A stretch of DNA of 12,493 nucleotides, taken from Bacteroidia bacterium. Lineage in GTDB: Bacteria; Bacteroidota; Bacteroidia; Flavobacteriales; Flavobacteriaceae. The position numbers and the translations under genes are program-made. The stretch spans positions 1 through 12,493 of the forward strand of contig JAHHLF010000108.1 in assembly GCA_018679315.1 (NCBI GenBank), given 5' to 3'. A model generated the notes under the pieces. The model made no database searches and was not told the DNA's origin. It was given only the letters and a program-made list of their open reading frames with translations. Each line of letters starts with the position of its first letter. Position 1 is the stretch's first letter. Positions 6,378 through 12,493 of the stretch are shown piece after piece.

Positions 6378-7160
6378 TTAGAATTCCGCATCATATAATT
6401 GATCGAAATTTTCAAGGGATCTTCCCAGGATCTTTTCGGCCTCAGTTTTGGCCATTTCTTTCTCATCAGCAGTTAATTGATCTGCTACTTCTTTCATTTC
6501 TTTAATCACATTTTGTTGCCTGAAAAAGGAAAGGTCGCGTTTAGATTCATTATAGATCAAGAACCAAACATAGCTCGAATATAGATCCTGGCCTATAATA
6601 TCTCCATCCCGATGCATATATGCCAGATTAAGTCGGGTATTGGTGACAAAGCCACTTTCTTTAAAATCAGCCGGGTCTTCCTGCTTGGCTAATTCAATAG
6701 ACCATTCCAGCATTTTGCCTACATCTTTAGTTGTGGCCCAACCTTCTTTATAACATCCAACTAAATGATGCATACATGTAATATTACCATTTTCTGCACA
6801 CTCTAAGGCATAAGTAAAAGCGCGATCTTTATTCTTTTCCACTCCCATTCCATTCCCATATGCCAACATCATTTTATAGACGGCATCTGGCCACCCCTGT
6901 TCTGCAGAGCGCGTATACCATTCAATGCTGCTGGAAAGGCTTTTTCGAATAAAATCTCCGGTTTCATACGCATTACCCAGGTTGTACTGCGCTTCAGGAT
7001 GCCCCAGCGTAGCAGCTTGTTTAAGAATGGGCCAGGCTTTCTCATATTTTTCCTTGGCCAATAATTCTTTGGAACGGGTGTTGAGATCTTCGATAGGTTG
7101 GCTAAATACTGCTGCAACACCAATGAAAGAAATAGTTATGAAAAGAATACAGGCACGCAT
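6378..7160 (-). CDS. Exported Sel1-repeat (TPR-like) protein
   Basis: This 260-residue protein has a type I signal peptide (about 1-20, cleavage near VFS-QP). A series of Sel1-like repeats follows. Clear units are at about 40-72 (AWPILKQAATLGHPEAQYNLGNAYETG), 76-108 (SIEWYTRSAEQGWPDAVYKMMLAYGNG) and 112-145, with a last one near 176-202 (LNLAYMHRDG, YVWFLIYN). The tail is charged and helical. Sel1/TPR repeats form alpha-solenoids that bind other proteins; no enzyme motif is visible. Export implies a periplasmic scaffold or chaperone-like role, which is inference. Cysteines at 121, 129 and 136 lie inside the repeat region. The gene is followed after 24 bp by the ureohydrolase gene; no functional tie between them is known to me. 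Confidence 0.85.
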   Translation of the reverse strand: MRACILFITISFIGVAAVFSQPIEDLNTRSKELLAKEKYEKAWPILKQAATLGHPEAQYNLGNAYETGDFIRKSLSSSIEWYTRSAEQGWPDAVYKMMLAYGNGMGVEKNKDRAFTYALECAENGNITCMHHLVGCYKEGWATTKDVGKMLEWSIELAKQEDPADFKESGFVTNTRLNLAYMHRDGDIIGQDLYSSYVWFLIYNESKRDLSFFRQQNVIKEMKEVADQLTADEKEMAKTEAEKILGRSLENFDQLYDAEF

Positions 7161-7223
7161 GAAAGGTTGTTTTTAGACAGATTAAGGTACAACTTTAGGT
7201 ATCTACAAACAAGAAGTTTAGGA

Positions 7224-8345
7224 TTAGAATAGCATTAATACATAGCCCAGAAGTGCTCCTCCTAAAACAATATATGCGCTATTTAACTTTCTAAAAACGA
7301 AAACGACGACTAGGCTAATAATTCCGATCGTCAGGGTCCGCCAATCGGTAAGTGTATCCCTCCCCATCGTAAAACATACAGCGACGATCAAGGCTACAGC
7401 AGCTATATTAACGGCATCCAAAAAAGCTCTTATATAGGGCGATTTCCGCATTTTTGGAATTAGCGGATTCAGGATCAGGACAAATACGAAAGAGGGAAGA
7501 AAGATCCCTACTGTGGCGGCAATGGCCCCTTCCAGTCCATTTAGCTGCCAGCCGATAAAAGTTGATGTAGATAAGACTGGTCCAGGGGTGATCTGACCGA
7601 CGGCAACTGCTTCCACCAAGGCCTCCCGACTAAGCCATCCCCTGGATACAAGCTCTGCATCCAGAAAAGCAAACAATACATAGCCACTTCCATATAAAAT
7701 AGCTCCAACTTTGAGAAAGACAAGGAAAATTTTTGTGCCTCCTATTTTAATAGGATCTATAAACTGAAGTAATAGGAGCGGGACCATACTTTTGAGTGTT
7801 GTTCTTGAAGATCGCAGAATGTAAAGCAAGAGCCCGGCCAACCCGCAAGCCGCCAGGGCAATGATCTCATGGACACCGAGCAAGCAAGCTAGCAGGGTAA
7901 TGATCCCGAGAATTGCCAACGTATAGTTTTTAAGTGCTTTCTTCCCAAGCCGGTATGCTGCCATAAGAATAATGGCGATCACGGCCGGTTTGATACCATA
8001 GATAAAAGGTGCTACTTCAGGGAGTTGTCCATATTTTTCATAAAGCCATGCCAGGAAACCGGTCAGTACGACCGCGGGAAAAATAAAACTAACTCCTGCC
8101 ACCACTAGGCCACGCCATCCAGCGCGTTCGTGTCCGCAATGCATGACCATTTCCGTGGAATTAGGTCCTGGGATGAGATTGGTTGCACCGATAAGGTCAA
8201 GAAAATGTTCCCGATTCATCCATTTTCTTTTAGAGACCACTTCATCTTCCATCATGGCAATATGGGCCGCGGGACCTCCGAAGGCAATAAGGCCCAATTT
8301 AAAAAACAGGGCAGCGATCTCTTTTAGTATGGAGGATTTTGACAT
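7224..8345 (-). CDS. chrA: ChrA family chromate transporter, full-length two-domain form
   Basis: This 373-residue inner-membrane protein holds two homologous CHR domains in one chain. The first has FGGPAAH (22-28), the conserved stretch through GATNLIPGP (53-61) and GHERAGWRG. The second has GSGYVLFAFLDAELV and VAVGQITPGP (247-256). Each half has about five to six hydrophobic segments. The family exports chromate, or in some members transports sulfate-like oxyanions, driven by the proton gradient. It gives chromate resistance where tested; many environmental homologues are untested. No chrB-type regulator or other resistance gene is adjacent, so a general oxyanion role is equally possible. 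ATG start at 8345. It is separated by 79 bp from the VanZ-like gene upstream and by 63 bp from the Sel1-repeat gene downstream. Confidence 0.93.
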   Translation of the reverse strand: MSKSSILKEIAALFFKLGLIAFGGPAAHIAMMEDEVVSKRKWMNREHFLDLIGATNLIPGPNSTEMVMHCGHERAGWRGLVVAGVSFIFPAVVLTGFLAWLYEKYGQLPEVAPFIYGIKPAVIAIILMAAYRLGKKALKNYTLAILGIITLLACLLGVHEIIALAACGLAGLLLYILRSSRTTLKSMVPLLLLQFIDPIKIGGTKIFLVFLKVGAILYGSGYVLFAFLDAELVSRGWLSREALVEAVAVGQITPGPVLSTSTFIGWQLNGLEGAIAATVGIFLPSFVFVLILNPLIPKMRKSPYIRAFLDAVNIAAVALIVAVCFTMGRDTLTDWRTLTIGIISLVVVFVFRKLNSAYIVLGGALLGYVLMLF

Positions 8346-8424
8346 GGTCGAAATGGCAAATGGTCTCCCGCCAATTTCGGAATTATTCCTGGTAAGTTCA
8401 AGGTCGACAAAAAGGTACTTATTT

Positions 8425-8988
8425 CTACTTGTTTATCAAGTTTTGGATCTTAGAACGTACCCATTCCAGAATAACGCTTCCCCCTATAGCCAATGCGGCG
8501 GCTAAAAAATCAAAAGCAATATCGATCAAGTCGAAAATTCGATTCGGGACAAAGAATTGAACTACTTCATCCAAAATTCCTATGGCCGTAGTAAGACCCA
8601 GGGCAGCCCAGGCAGCATATTTAGGAATTCCTATATGTTTTCTGCGCTCACGGAGCGTCTCTAGTATAAATAAGGCCAGTACACTGTATTCGATCAGGTG
8701 TGAGCGTTCCTCCGGGGCGTAAATGCGCAGAGCGACTAAAAGATAGATGGCGGCTAGTCCGACCCATATAACGATCTCCATACCTGAGGGCTTCGTCTTT
8801 ATCCCGTAAATTAGTATGGAGAGCATTACCAGTATCATTGCAATCCAGAATGCATTGGTGAGCCATCCCCGATCCCTTAAAAATTCAGCTAAACTCCCGG
8901 ATAACCATATGCCTGAAAATATGGCCAGACTGGCTGCAATAGTCCAATACCAAAGTCTTCTTTCTCGTTTTGATACAAAGAGGCTCAC
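8425..8988 (-). CDS. VanZ-like family membrane protein
   Basis: This 187-residue protein has about five membrane segments. Its VanZ-family motifs are RSHLIEYSVLALFI (95-108) and GILDEVVQFFVPNRIFDLID (137-156). The usual family ending D...N..G is altered here: Asp160 stands where Asn is normal and Ala follows in place of Gly. VanZ raises teicoplanin resistance in the enterococcal vanA cluster, but most homologues are of unknown envelope function, so the name does not imply resistance. Translation starts at GTG (8986-8988), which overlaps the TGA of the upstream acetyltransferase gene by 4 nt (GTGA). This is typical of translational coupling. The stop is followed by 79 bp without recognisable signals before chrA. 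Confidence 0.88.
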   Translation of the reverse strand: MSLFVSKRERRLWYWTIAASLAIFSGIWLSGSLAEFLRDRGWLTNAFWIAMILVMLSILIYGIKTKPSGMEIVIWVGLAAIYLLVALRIYAPEERSHLIEYSVLALFILETLRERRKHIGIPKYAAWAALGLTTAIGILDEVVQFFVPNRIFDLIDIAFDFLAAALAIGGSVILEWVRSKIQNLINK

Positions 8989-9443
8989 GGATCAATTTTT
9001 TTATAAAAATGTACCAGGATATCTTCTTCTTTAAAACCCAATTTTTTATGAAAAGCCTGAGCATCTTTGTTCCAGTGCCAGGTATCTGATCCCATTTCAG
9101 AACACCCATTTTCTTTACACCAGGCTTGGCCTTGCAGGAATAATTCCCTGGCAATTCCGTCGTTTCGGTACTCAGGTTTGACATAAATGGCTTCGAGGTA
9201 ACCCACGGGTGAGGTTGAAGCGCCTTCGACATGATCTGTACGCAGCGTAACCGTTACATAGCCAATGGCGTTACTATCCTTTCTAGCTATAAAGGTTTGG
9301 TATTTATCCAGCTGCTCGATCCTGCGCAGATCGACTTCAATTTTATCTTTGGATGAATTAGGGAATAACGACAAGGAGAAGTTGACCCAAGTATCAAAAT
9401 CAGTGGGCTTAATAGGGGAAATATGCAAGCCATTTGGATTCAT
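8985..9443 (-). CDS. GNAT acetyltransferase, AAC(6')-I-like
   Basis: This 152-residue soluble GNAT-fold enzyme has the acetyl-CoA loop in VKPEYRNDGIARELF (88-102) and closes with AFHKKLGFKEE (130-140). The centre, LRTDHVEGASTSPVGYLEAIYV (67-88), followed by RGC-like ENGCSEMGSDT (111-121), matches the pattern I know from AAC(6')-I aminoglycoside 6'-N-acetyltransferases (LRxDYVxG..TSPVGFLEGIYV, then the SD(T/A)...FH..LGF end). Length is also typical. Those enzymes transfer acetyl from acetyl-CoA to the 6'-amine of kanamycin-type drugs, but chromosomal relatives may serve other amines. Activity on drugs is inference. ATG start at 9443, 18 bp after the small membrane protein gene. Its stop overlaps the start of the VanZ-like gene. 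Confidence 0.85.
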   Translation of the reverse strand: MNPNGLHISPIKPTDFDTWVNFSLSLFPNSSKDKIEVDLRRIEQLDKYQTFIARKDSNAIGYVTVTLRTDHVEGASTSPVGYLEAIYVKPEYRNDGIARELFLQGQAWCKENGCSEMGSDTWHWNKDAQAFHKKLGFKEEDILVHFYKKIDP

Positions 9444-9461
9444 GGCTTAAGTATTTGGCAT

Positions 9462-9647
9462 TTATTTTAAGCAGTTCCTCGCTTTTTCTTTGCGACTCTC
9501 GCCGTAAATAAGAGCGTTCATTAGTCCTGCACCTATGACTAATGCACCGAATAGATATTGATAATTTTCGTCTCCTTTAAATAACCAAGCAGAGAGCAAG
9601 ATCATAAAGGCCCAAAGTATGGCATTGATCAGTATTAGCTTTTTCAT
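9462..9647 (-). CDS. Small two-helix membrane protein
   Basis: This 61-residue protein has two hydrophobic segments (about 3-20 and 28-45) separated by a short polar turn (FKGDENYQ). It ends in a basic tail (SRKEKARN). I do not recognise the family. I chose ATG 9647 because it puts a membrane helix directly at the N-terminus (MKKLILINAILW). The open frame continues upstream to 9734, but those 29 residues are rich in Cys, Asn and Lys and do not look like a signal or helix. It is 18 bp upstream of the acetyltransferase gene, so the likely order of transcription is this gene, the acetyltransferase, then the VanZ-like gene. The 99 bp to the porin gene give room for a promoter. Confidence 0.7.
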   Translation of the reverse strand: MKKLILINAILWAFMILLSAWLFKGDENYQYLFGALVIGAGLMNALIYGESRKEKARNCLK

Positions 9648-9746
9648 ACCTATATGTAGTTCTAAACAAGGGAAAGTTACAAAATTCAATTTCAGGCAAG
9701 TCCAATTCTTATTTATATAACAGGATTTGGTCACTAAAGAATAAGA

Positions 9747-10901
9747 TCAGAATCGAATATTTAAGTCTAGTCGGATCCGGTCTCCGGTTTCTTTTTGAAC
9801 GCCAAACGGAATGATCTGCTTCACGCTATATACCTTGAGTACGAGATTCATATGCTCGTTTAGGGCATAGCCGGCCATCAGTTCAATTCCCCTCATGTTA
9901 GTTAATCGACCATCGGGGGAACCTTGTGAACTATAATCCCATCTTGCCCAATCATTCTGAGCTAAAAAGTCAACAGCGGCAAAGCGTTCCAAATAGGCGT
10001 AGGTTAATTGTCCTTTCCAGCTTCCTTTGTCTGTTAAATCCCCGATACTCAGCTGGGTAGTGATACCGGTCTTTTGCTCTTTGAATGGCTCTGGGACGGA
10101 GCTAATATCCCTTAGGTCTTTGGTATTTAGGTAGTAATCCAGGCCTAAGACAAGCAAGGGGCTCTGCGCTAACCTCGATTGAGCTCCTAAGTGCAGTATG
10201 GTATAGTCTAACGTAAAGGCTTCATTTCCATCAGGTATGTCAGGCACCTCATTGAAAATGTATAAAGATGGATAGATCAATAGGGCTTTATCATTTACAT
10301 TAGTCACGATTTGAATCCCCTGAAAATAGCTATCCGCACTAAACATGCTTTGTTCCGACCGGATGATAAAATGCCCGGCATGAATGGCTAAGCCATCCAA
10401 TAAACCATCTTCAAATTCAATAGAATGGGAAGCTGAAACTCCCTCAGGGAAGACATTATCGCTCCAAAACAATTCATTCTGTTTCTTAAACGGATAGGTA
10501 TTTTTGCCTACCCAGGCCGTAAACGAATTGAATTCAAATTGGGCAAAAAGCAGTTCCAATCCGATCGGAAGGGTATTGAATTCGGCAAAGTTATCTCCTA
10601 AAGTCAGTTGCGGATCCTGTTGTTTTTTGGGATCGCCCGTTCGTAGACGTGCACCCAGTAAAACGTTTTCAATGCCTGTGTAGTTCAGTCCGACCCGACC
10701 CCTGTAACGCAAACGGGAACGGTCCTCCCTAAAGGAACCGTCAGATTGCAAGGAATTCCAATCATGCTCTATGCGAAATCTAAAATCCCCATAGAATTTC
10801 AGATTATTTGGTTCTTCTTCTTGGGTATAGGCTGTAAGACCCACTACAAAACTGATCAGCACTGAGATGATTAAAGGCTTGAATTGAAAAGCCTGTTTCA
10901 T
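9747..10901 (-). CDS. Outer-membrane porin-like beta-barrel protein
   Basis: This protein of about 384 residues has a signal peptide (MKQAFQFKPLIISVLISF..., cleavage near TAYTQ). A barrel-like sequence of alternating polar and hydrophobic residues with many aromatic girdle residues follows. It opens with LKFYGDFRFRIEHDW and DRSRLRYRGRVGL and ends with GDRIRLDLNIRF, whose terminal Phe is the usual signal for outer-membrane insertion by BAM. The opening and closing strands resemble the putative porin/alginate-export type of Bacteroidota barrel proteins. No plug domain or TonB box is visible, so it is probably a passive pore with unknown substrate. An upstream in-frame ATG at 10934 adds 11 residues (MASLKEAKNHL) and would give an overlong signal peptide. 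The gene lies downstream of the TRIC channel gene. Confidence 0.85.
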   Translation of the reverse strand: MKQAFQFKPLIISVLISFVVGLTAYTQEEEPNNLKFYGDFRFRIEHDWNSLQSDGSFREDRSRLRYRGRVGLNYTGIENVLLGARLRTGDPKKQQDPQLTLGDNFAEFNTLPIGLELLFAQFEFNSFTAWVGKNTYPFKKQNELFWSDNVFPEGVSASHSIEFEDGLLDGLAIHAGHFIIRSEQSMFSADSYFQGIQIVTNVNDKALLIYPSLYIFNEVPDIPDGNEAFTLDYTILHLGAQSRLAQSPLLVLGLDYYLNTKDLRDISSVPEPFKEQKTGITTQLSIGDLTDKGSWKGQLTYAYLERFAAVDFLAQNDWARWDYSSQGSPDGRLTNMRGIELMAGYALNEHMNLVLKVYSVKQIIPFGVQKETGDRIRLDLNIRF

Positions 10902-10989
10902 AAGATGGTTCTTAGCCTCTTTCAGAGATGCCATGTTTATGCCTATATAGAAACCCGACTAAAGTATTGGAACACCCGTAAGATATCTA

Positions 10990-11001
10990 TGACAATTGTC
11001 A
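10990..11001. promoter_or_regulatory. 12-bp perfect palindrome TGACAATTGTCA upstream of the porin gene
   Basis: The site lies between the TRIC stop and the porin start, about 90 bp ahead of the chosen ATG. Its form would suit a dimeric repressor. A palindrome of this length is expected about three times by chance in a window of this size, so only its intergenic position supports it. Confidence 0.25.
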
Positions 11002-11019
11002 GCCAAGACAAAATGTTAG

Positions 11020-11658
11020 CTATTCGGCTTTTGAATCCAAATTTTGAATGTTAGGCAGGTGGATATGAAATTTCACAGCCAGGGTACGTATGGCTATTAC
11101 AGAAACTGCCGCCACTGGGAAGGCCCAAGTATCAGCTACCCCCAATTCTATACAGACAAAATACACGGCACCCCCGGCAAAACTGGCCAGGGCATAAATA
11201 TCCTTCCGGAATAGCAAGGGGATCTCATTGATCAGGGTATCTCGTATTACCCCTCCCAGCGCTCCTGTAATAGCTCCCATGATAATACAGGTCCAGAAAG
11301 GTAAACCCGCCTCCAGGCTTTTTTCCAGGCCTACCATGGTGAAGAGGCCAAGGCCTATAGTATCAAAAAGAAAGAGTGTTTTACCAAATGAGAATAATTG
11401 ATGTTTGAATAACAAAGAAGCAAGCAACGCTATTCCGGTAAGCACTAAGTAAGCCGGGTCTATCATCCAAAAAGGTGTCACGTCGAGCAAGAGATCGCGG
11501 ACCGTACCGCCACCTATGGCGGTTACAAAACCGATAACATAGGCTCCGAACCAGTCAAATTGCTTGGCAGAAGCTAAACGGATCCCGCTCAGTGCGAAAG
11601 CAACAGTTCCCAGAAAATCAAAGACTCTGTTGATATTAAGTTCTAATAGATATTCCAT
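11020..11658 (-). CDS. TRIC/UPF0126 family cation channel (YicG-like)
   Basis: This protein of about 212 residues has seven hydrophobic segments in two repeats of three plus one. Each repeat carries the glycine motif of the family: AIGGGTVRD (about 46-54) and ALGGVIRD (about 133-140). Prokaryotic TRIC proteins (UPF0126, YicG/YadS type) form trimers with K+- and Na+-conducting pores. The physiological role in bacteria is not settled. I chose ATG 11658 (MEYLLELNINRVFDFLG), which gives the usual family length. The open frame runs on to 11763, but those 35 residues would overlap the start of the divergent MFS gene and contain a Cys/Lys-rich stretch unlike the family. The porin gene follows on the same strand after 118 bp. 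Confidence 0.92.
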   Translation of the reverse strand: MEYLLELNINRVFDFLGTVAFALSGIRLASAKQFDWFGAYVIGFVTAIGGGTVRDLLLDVTPFWMIDPAYLVLTGIALLASLLFKHQLFSFGKTLFLFDTIGLGLFTMVGLEKSLEAGLPFWTCIIMGAITGALGGVIRDTLINEIPLLFRKDIYALASFAGGAVYFVCIELGVADTWAFPVAAVSVIAIRTLAVKFHIHLPNIQNLDSKAE

Positions 11659-11690
11659 GCCCACAAATATGATGCAAGTTCTACATTTTT

Positions 11691-11710
11691 TATATTTCTT
11701 ACATTGTAAG
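11691..11710 (+). promoter_or_regulatory. 13-bp dyad with -7-like element in the divergent TRIC/MFS region
   Basis: CTTACATTGTAAG at 11698-11710 is a perfect dyad (CTTACA, centre T, TGTAAG). It directly follows TATATTTC (11691-11698), which matches the Bacteroidota -7 consensus TAnnTTTG at all but its last base. The site lies 16-28 bp before the MFS start, where an operator could cover the transcription start. No clear -33 TTG is seen, and a dyad with 6-bp arms can occur by chance about three times in a window of this size. Confidence 0.35.
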
Positions 11711-11725
11711 CTAAGAACCGATCCA

Positions 11726-12493
11726 ATGAAAATTTCCGGAATCAAGCTCTCCCTGTATATCAATTATTTTGTCTTTGCCATCCTGCTCAACAGTGTAGGC
11801 ATCGTCATTTTAAAGTCTATTAATAATTATGGTGTCGATGAGGTCCAGGCGAGTACTTTGGAATTATTTAAAGATCTACCTATAGTTTTCGTGTCATTTC
11901 TGATCGCCTCCTTTCTACCACGGATCGGTTATAAGAAATCCATGCTGGCTGGTTTAGCTATTGTCACCGCAGCCTGTATATACATGTACTTTGGAAATTC
12001 GTTTTCCTCTGCCCAGATCCTATTTATGTGCGTTGGAATTTCCTTTGCCCTAATAAAAGTTTCGGTTTATTCTGTTATCGGATTGGTTACGGAGGGTGAG
12101 AAGGCCCATAATAAGATGATGAGTAGTATAGAGGGGGTCTTCATGTTTGGTATAGCCCTGGCATATTTCCTATTTCCCGCATTTAATACAGAAGGATCTT
12201 CAGACGCATGGCTTAGAGTATATTGGCTGCTGGCGGCCCTTTCTGCCATTTCCTTCCTCTTCCTGTATTTCACCAAGTTTGACGAAGGCCATGAAATACC
12301 GGGGACTGACCTTGCCGATGATATGCGCCAAATGTTGAAACTTCTGACTCGTATCCTCGTGTTGGTATTTGTCATCAGTGCCTTTCTATTCGTAATGATC
12401 GAACAGGGGATCATGACCTGGTTACCAACTTTTAACGAGCGCGTGCTGGAATTGCCGGAGAATATAAGCATCATGATGGCCAGTATCCTGGCC
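11726..12493 (+). CDS. MFS transporter, FHS/FucP-like (partial, runs off the window)
   Basis: An open frame starts with ATG 11726 and stays open for 256 codons to the last base, so the C-terminal part (normally 410-430 residues in all) is missing. It begins MKISGIKLSLYINYFVFAILLNSVG and shows about seven membrane helices so far. Helix 1 includes LLNSVGIVILKSI, a loop has LPRIGYKKSMLAGL (an MFS R..G.K motif), and EQGIMTWLPTFNERVL lies in the start of the second half. This pattern resembles the fucose/galactose/glucose-proton symporter (FHS, FucP/TsgA-like) branch. The substrate is unknown. Two ATGs at 11669 and 11672 are also in frame and would add 18-19 residues, but they fall in the promoter region. 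It is divergent from the TRIC gene. Confidence 0.88.
   Translation, partial: MKISGIKLSLYINYFVFAILLNSVGIVILKSINNYGVDEVQASTLELFKDLPIVFVSFLIASFLPRIGYKKSMLAGLAIVTAACIYMYFGNSFSSAQILFMCVGISFALIKVSVYSVIGLVTEGEKAHNKMMSSIEGVFMFGIALAYFLFPAFNTEGSSDAWLRVYWLLAALSAISFLFLYFTKFDEGHEIPGTDLADDMRQMLKLLTRILVLVFVISAFLFVMIEQGIMTWLPTFNERVLELPENISIMMASILA

Noticed and set aside
11659..11763. 35-residue N-terminal extension of the TRIC protein
   Set aside because: It overlaps the MFS start and its promoter region, and the family starts at the MEYLLEL methionine.
12067..12474. 135-codon minus-strand frame
   Set aside because: It is antisense to the MFS transporter, whose plus-strand frame is open to the window edge and encodes clear membrane helices. 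The minus frame is Arg/Ser-rich without a recognisable pattern.

Overview
The window reads as an ordinary chromosomal segment of a Bacteroidota genome, most likely a flavobacterium. This is inferred from the low-to-moderate GC, A/T-rich gene leaders with few Shine-Dalgarno sequences, SPI and SPII (LFGC lipobox) exported proteins, a beta-barrel protein ending in Phe, and a TAGTTAA-type heptad repeat of a kind familiar from this phylum. No rRNA, tRNA, IS element, prophage or CRISPR array was seen. All genes are on the minus strand except a transporter entering from the right edge.

Left part (1-3000): a likely bidirectional terminator (36-67) ends a plus-strand gene lying outside the window and the leftmost minus-strand operon. 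In order of transcription this operon side holds an exported DinB-fold protein, a CorA-type divalent cation transporter, a VIT1/CCC1-type Fe/Mn transporter and a small four-helix membrane protein. The last two are only 33 bp apart.

Middle (3000-5500): two tandem duplications sit side by side. The first is a SpoIIAA/STAS-like cytosolic protein (3555-3998), followed 12 bp downstream by a diverged, broken paralogue (3049-3542). The paralogue carries a 1-nt frameshift and an in-frame TAA, and ends inside a heptad tandem repeat. The second is a pair of NTF2/SnoaL-like lipoproteins whose upstream DNA and signal peptides are much better conserved than their mature domains.

Right-middle (5583-9450): an agmatinase/arginase-family ureohydrolase behind an exported Sel1-repeat protein, a full-length bidomain ChrA chromate-type transporter, and a GNAT acetyltransferase resembling AAC(6')-I aminoglycoside acetyltransferases, coupled to a VanZ-like membrane protein by a 4-nt GTGA overlap.

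Right end (9462-12493): a tiny two-helix membrane protein, an outer-membrane porin-like protein and a TRIC/UPF0126 cation channel, all on the minus strand. A divergent plus-strand MFS transporter of FHS/FucP type runs off the window. The short divergent region between the last two holds a 13-bp perfect dyad.

The theme is membrane transport and envelope proteins. I see no clear new multi-gene system. The items most worth attention are the decaying tandem paralogue with its repeat, the lipoprotein pair with the conserved leader, and the AAC(6')-like enzyme.
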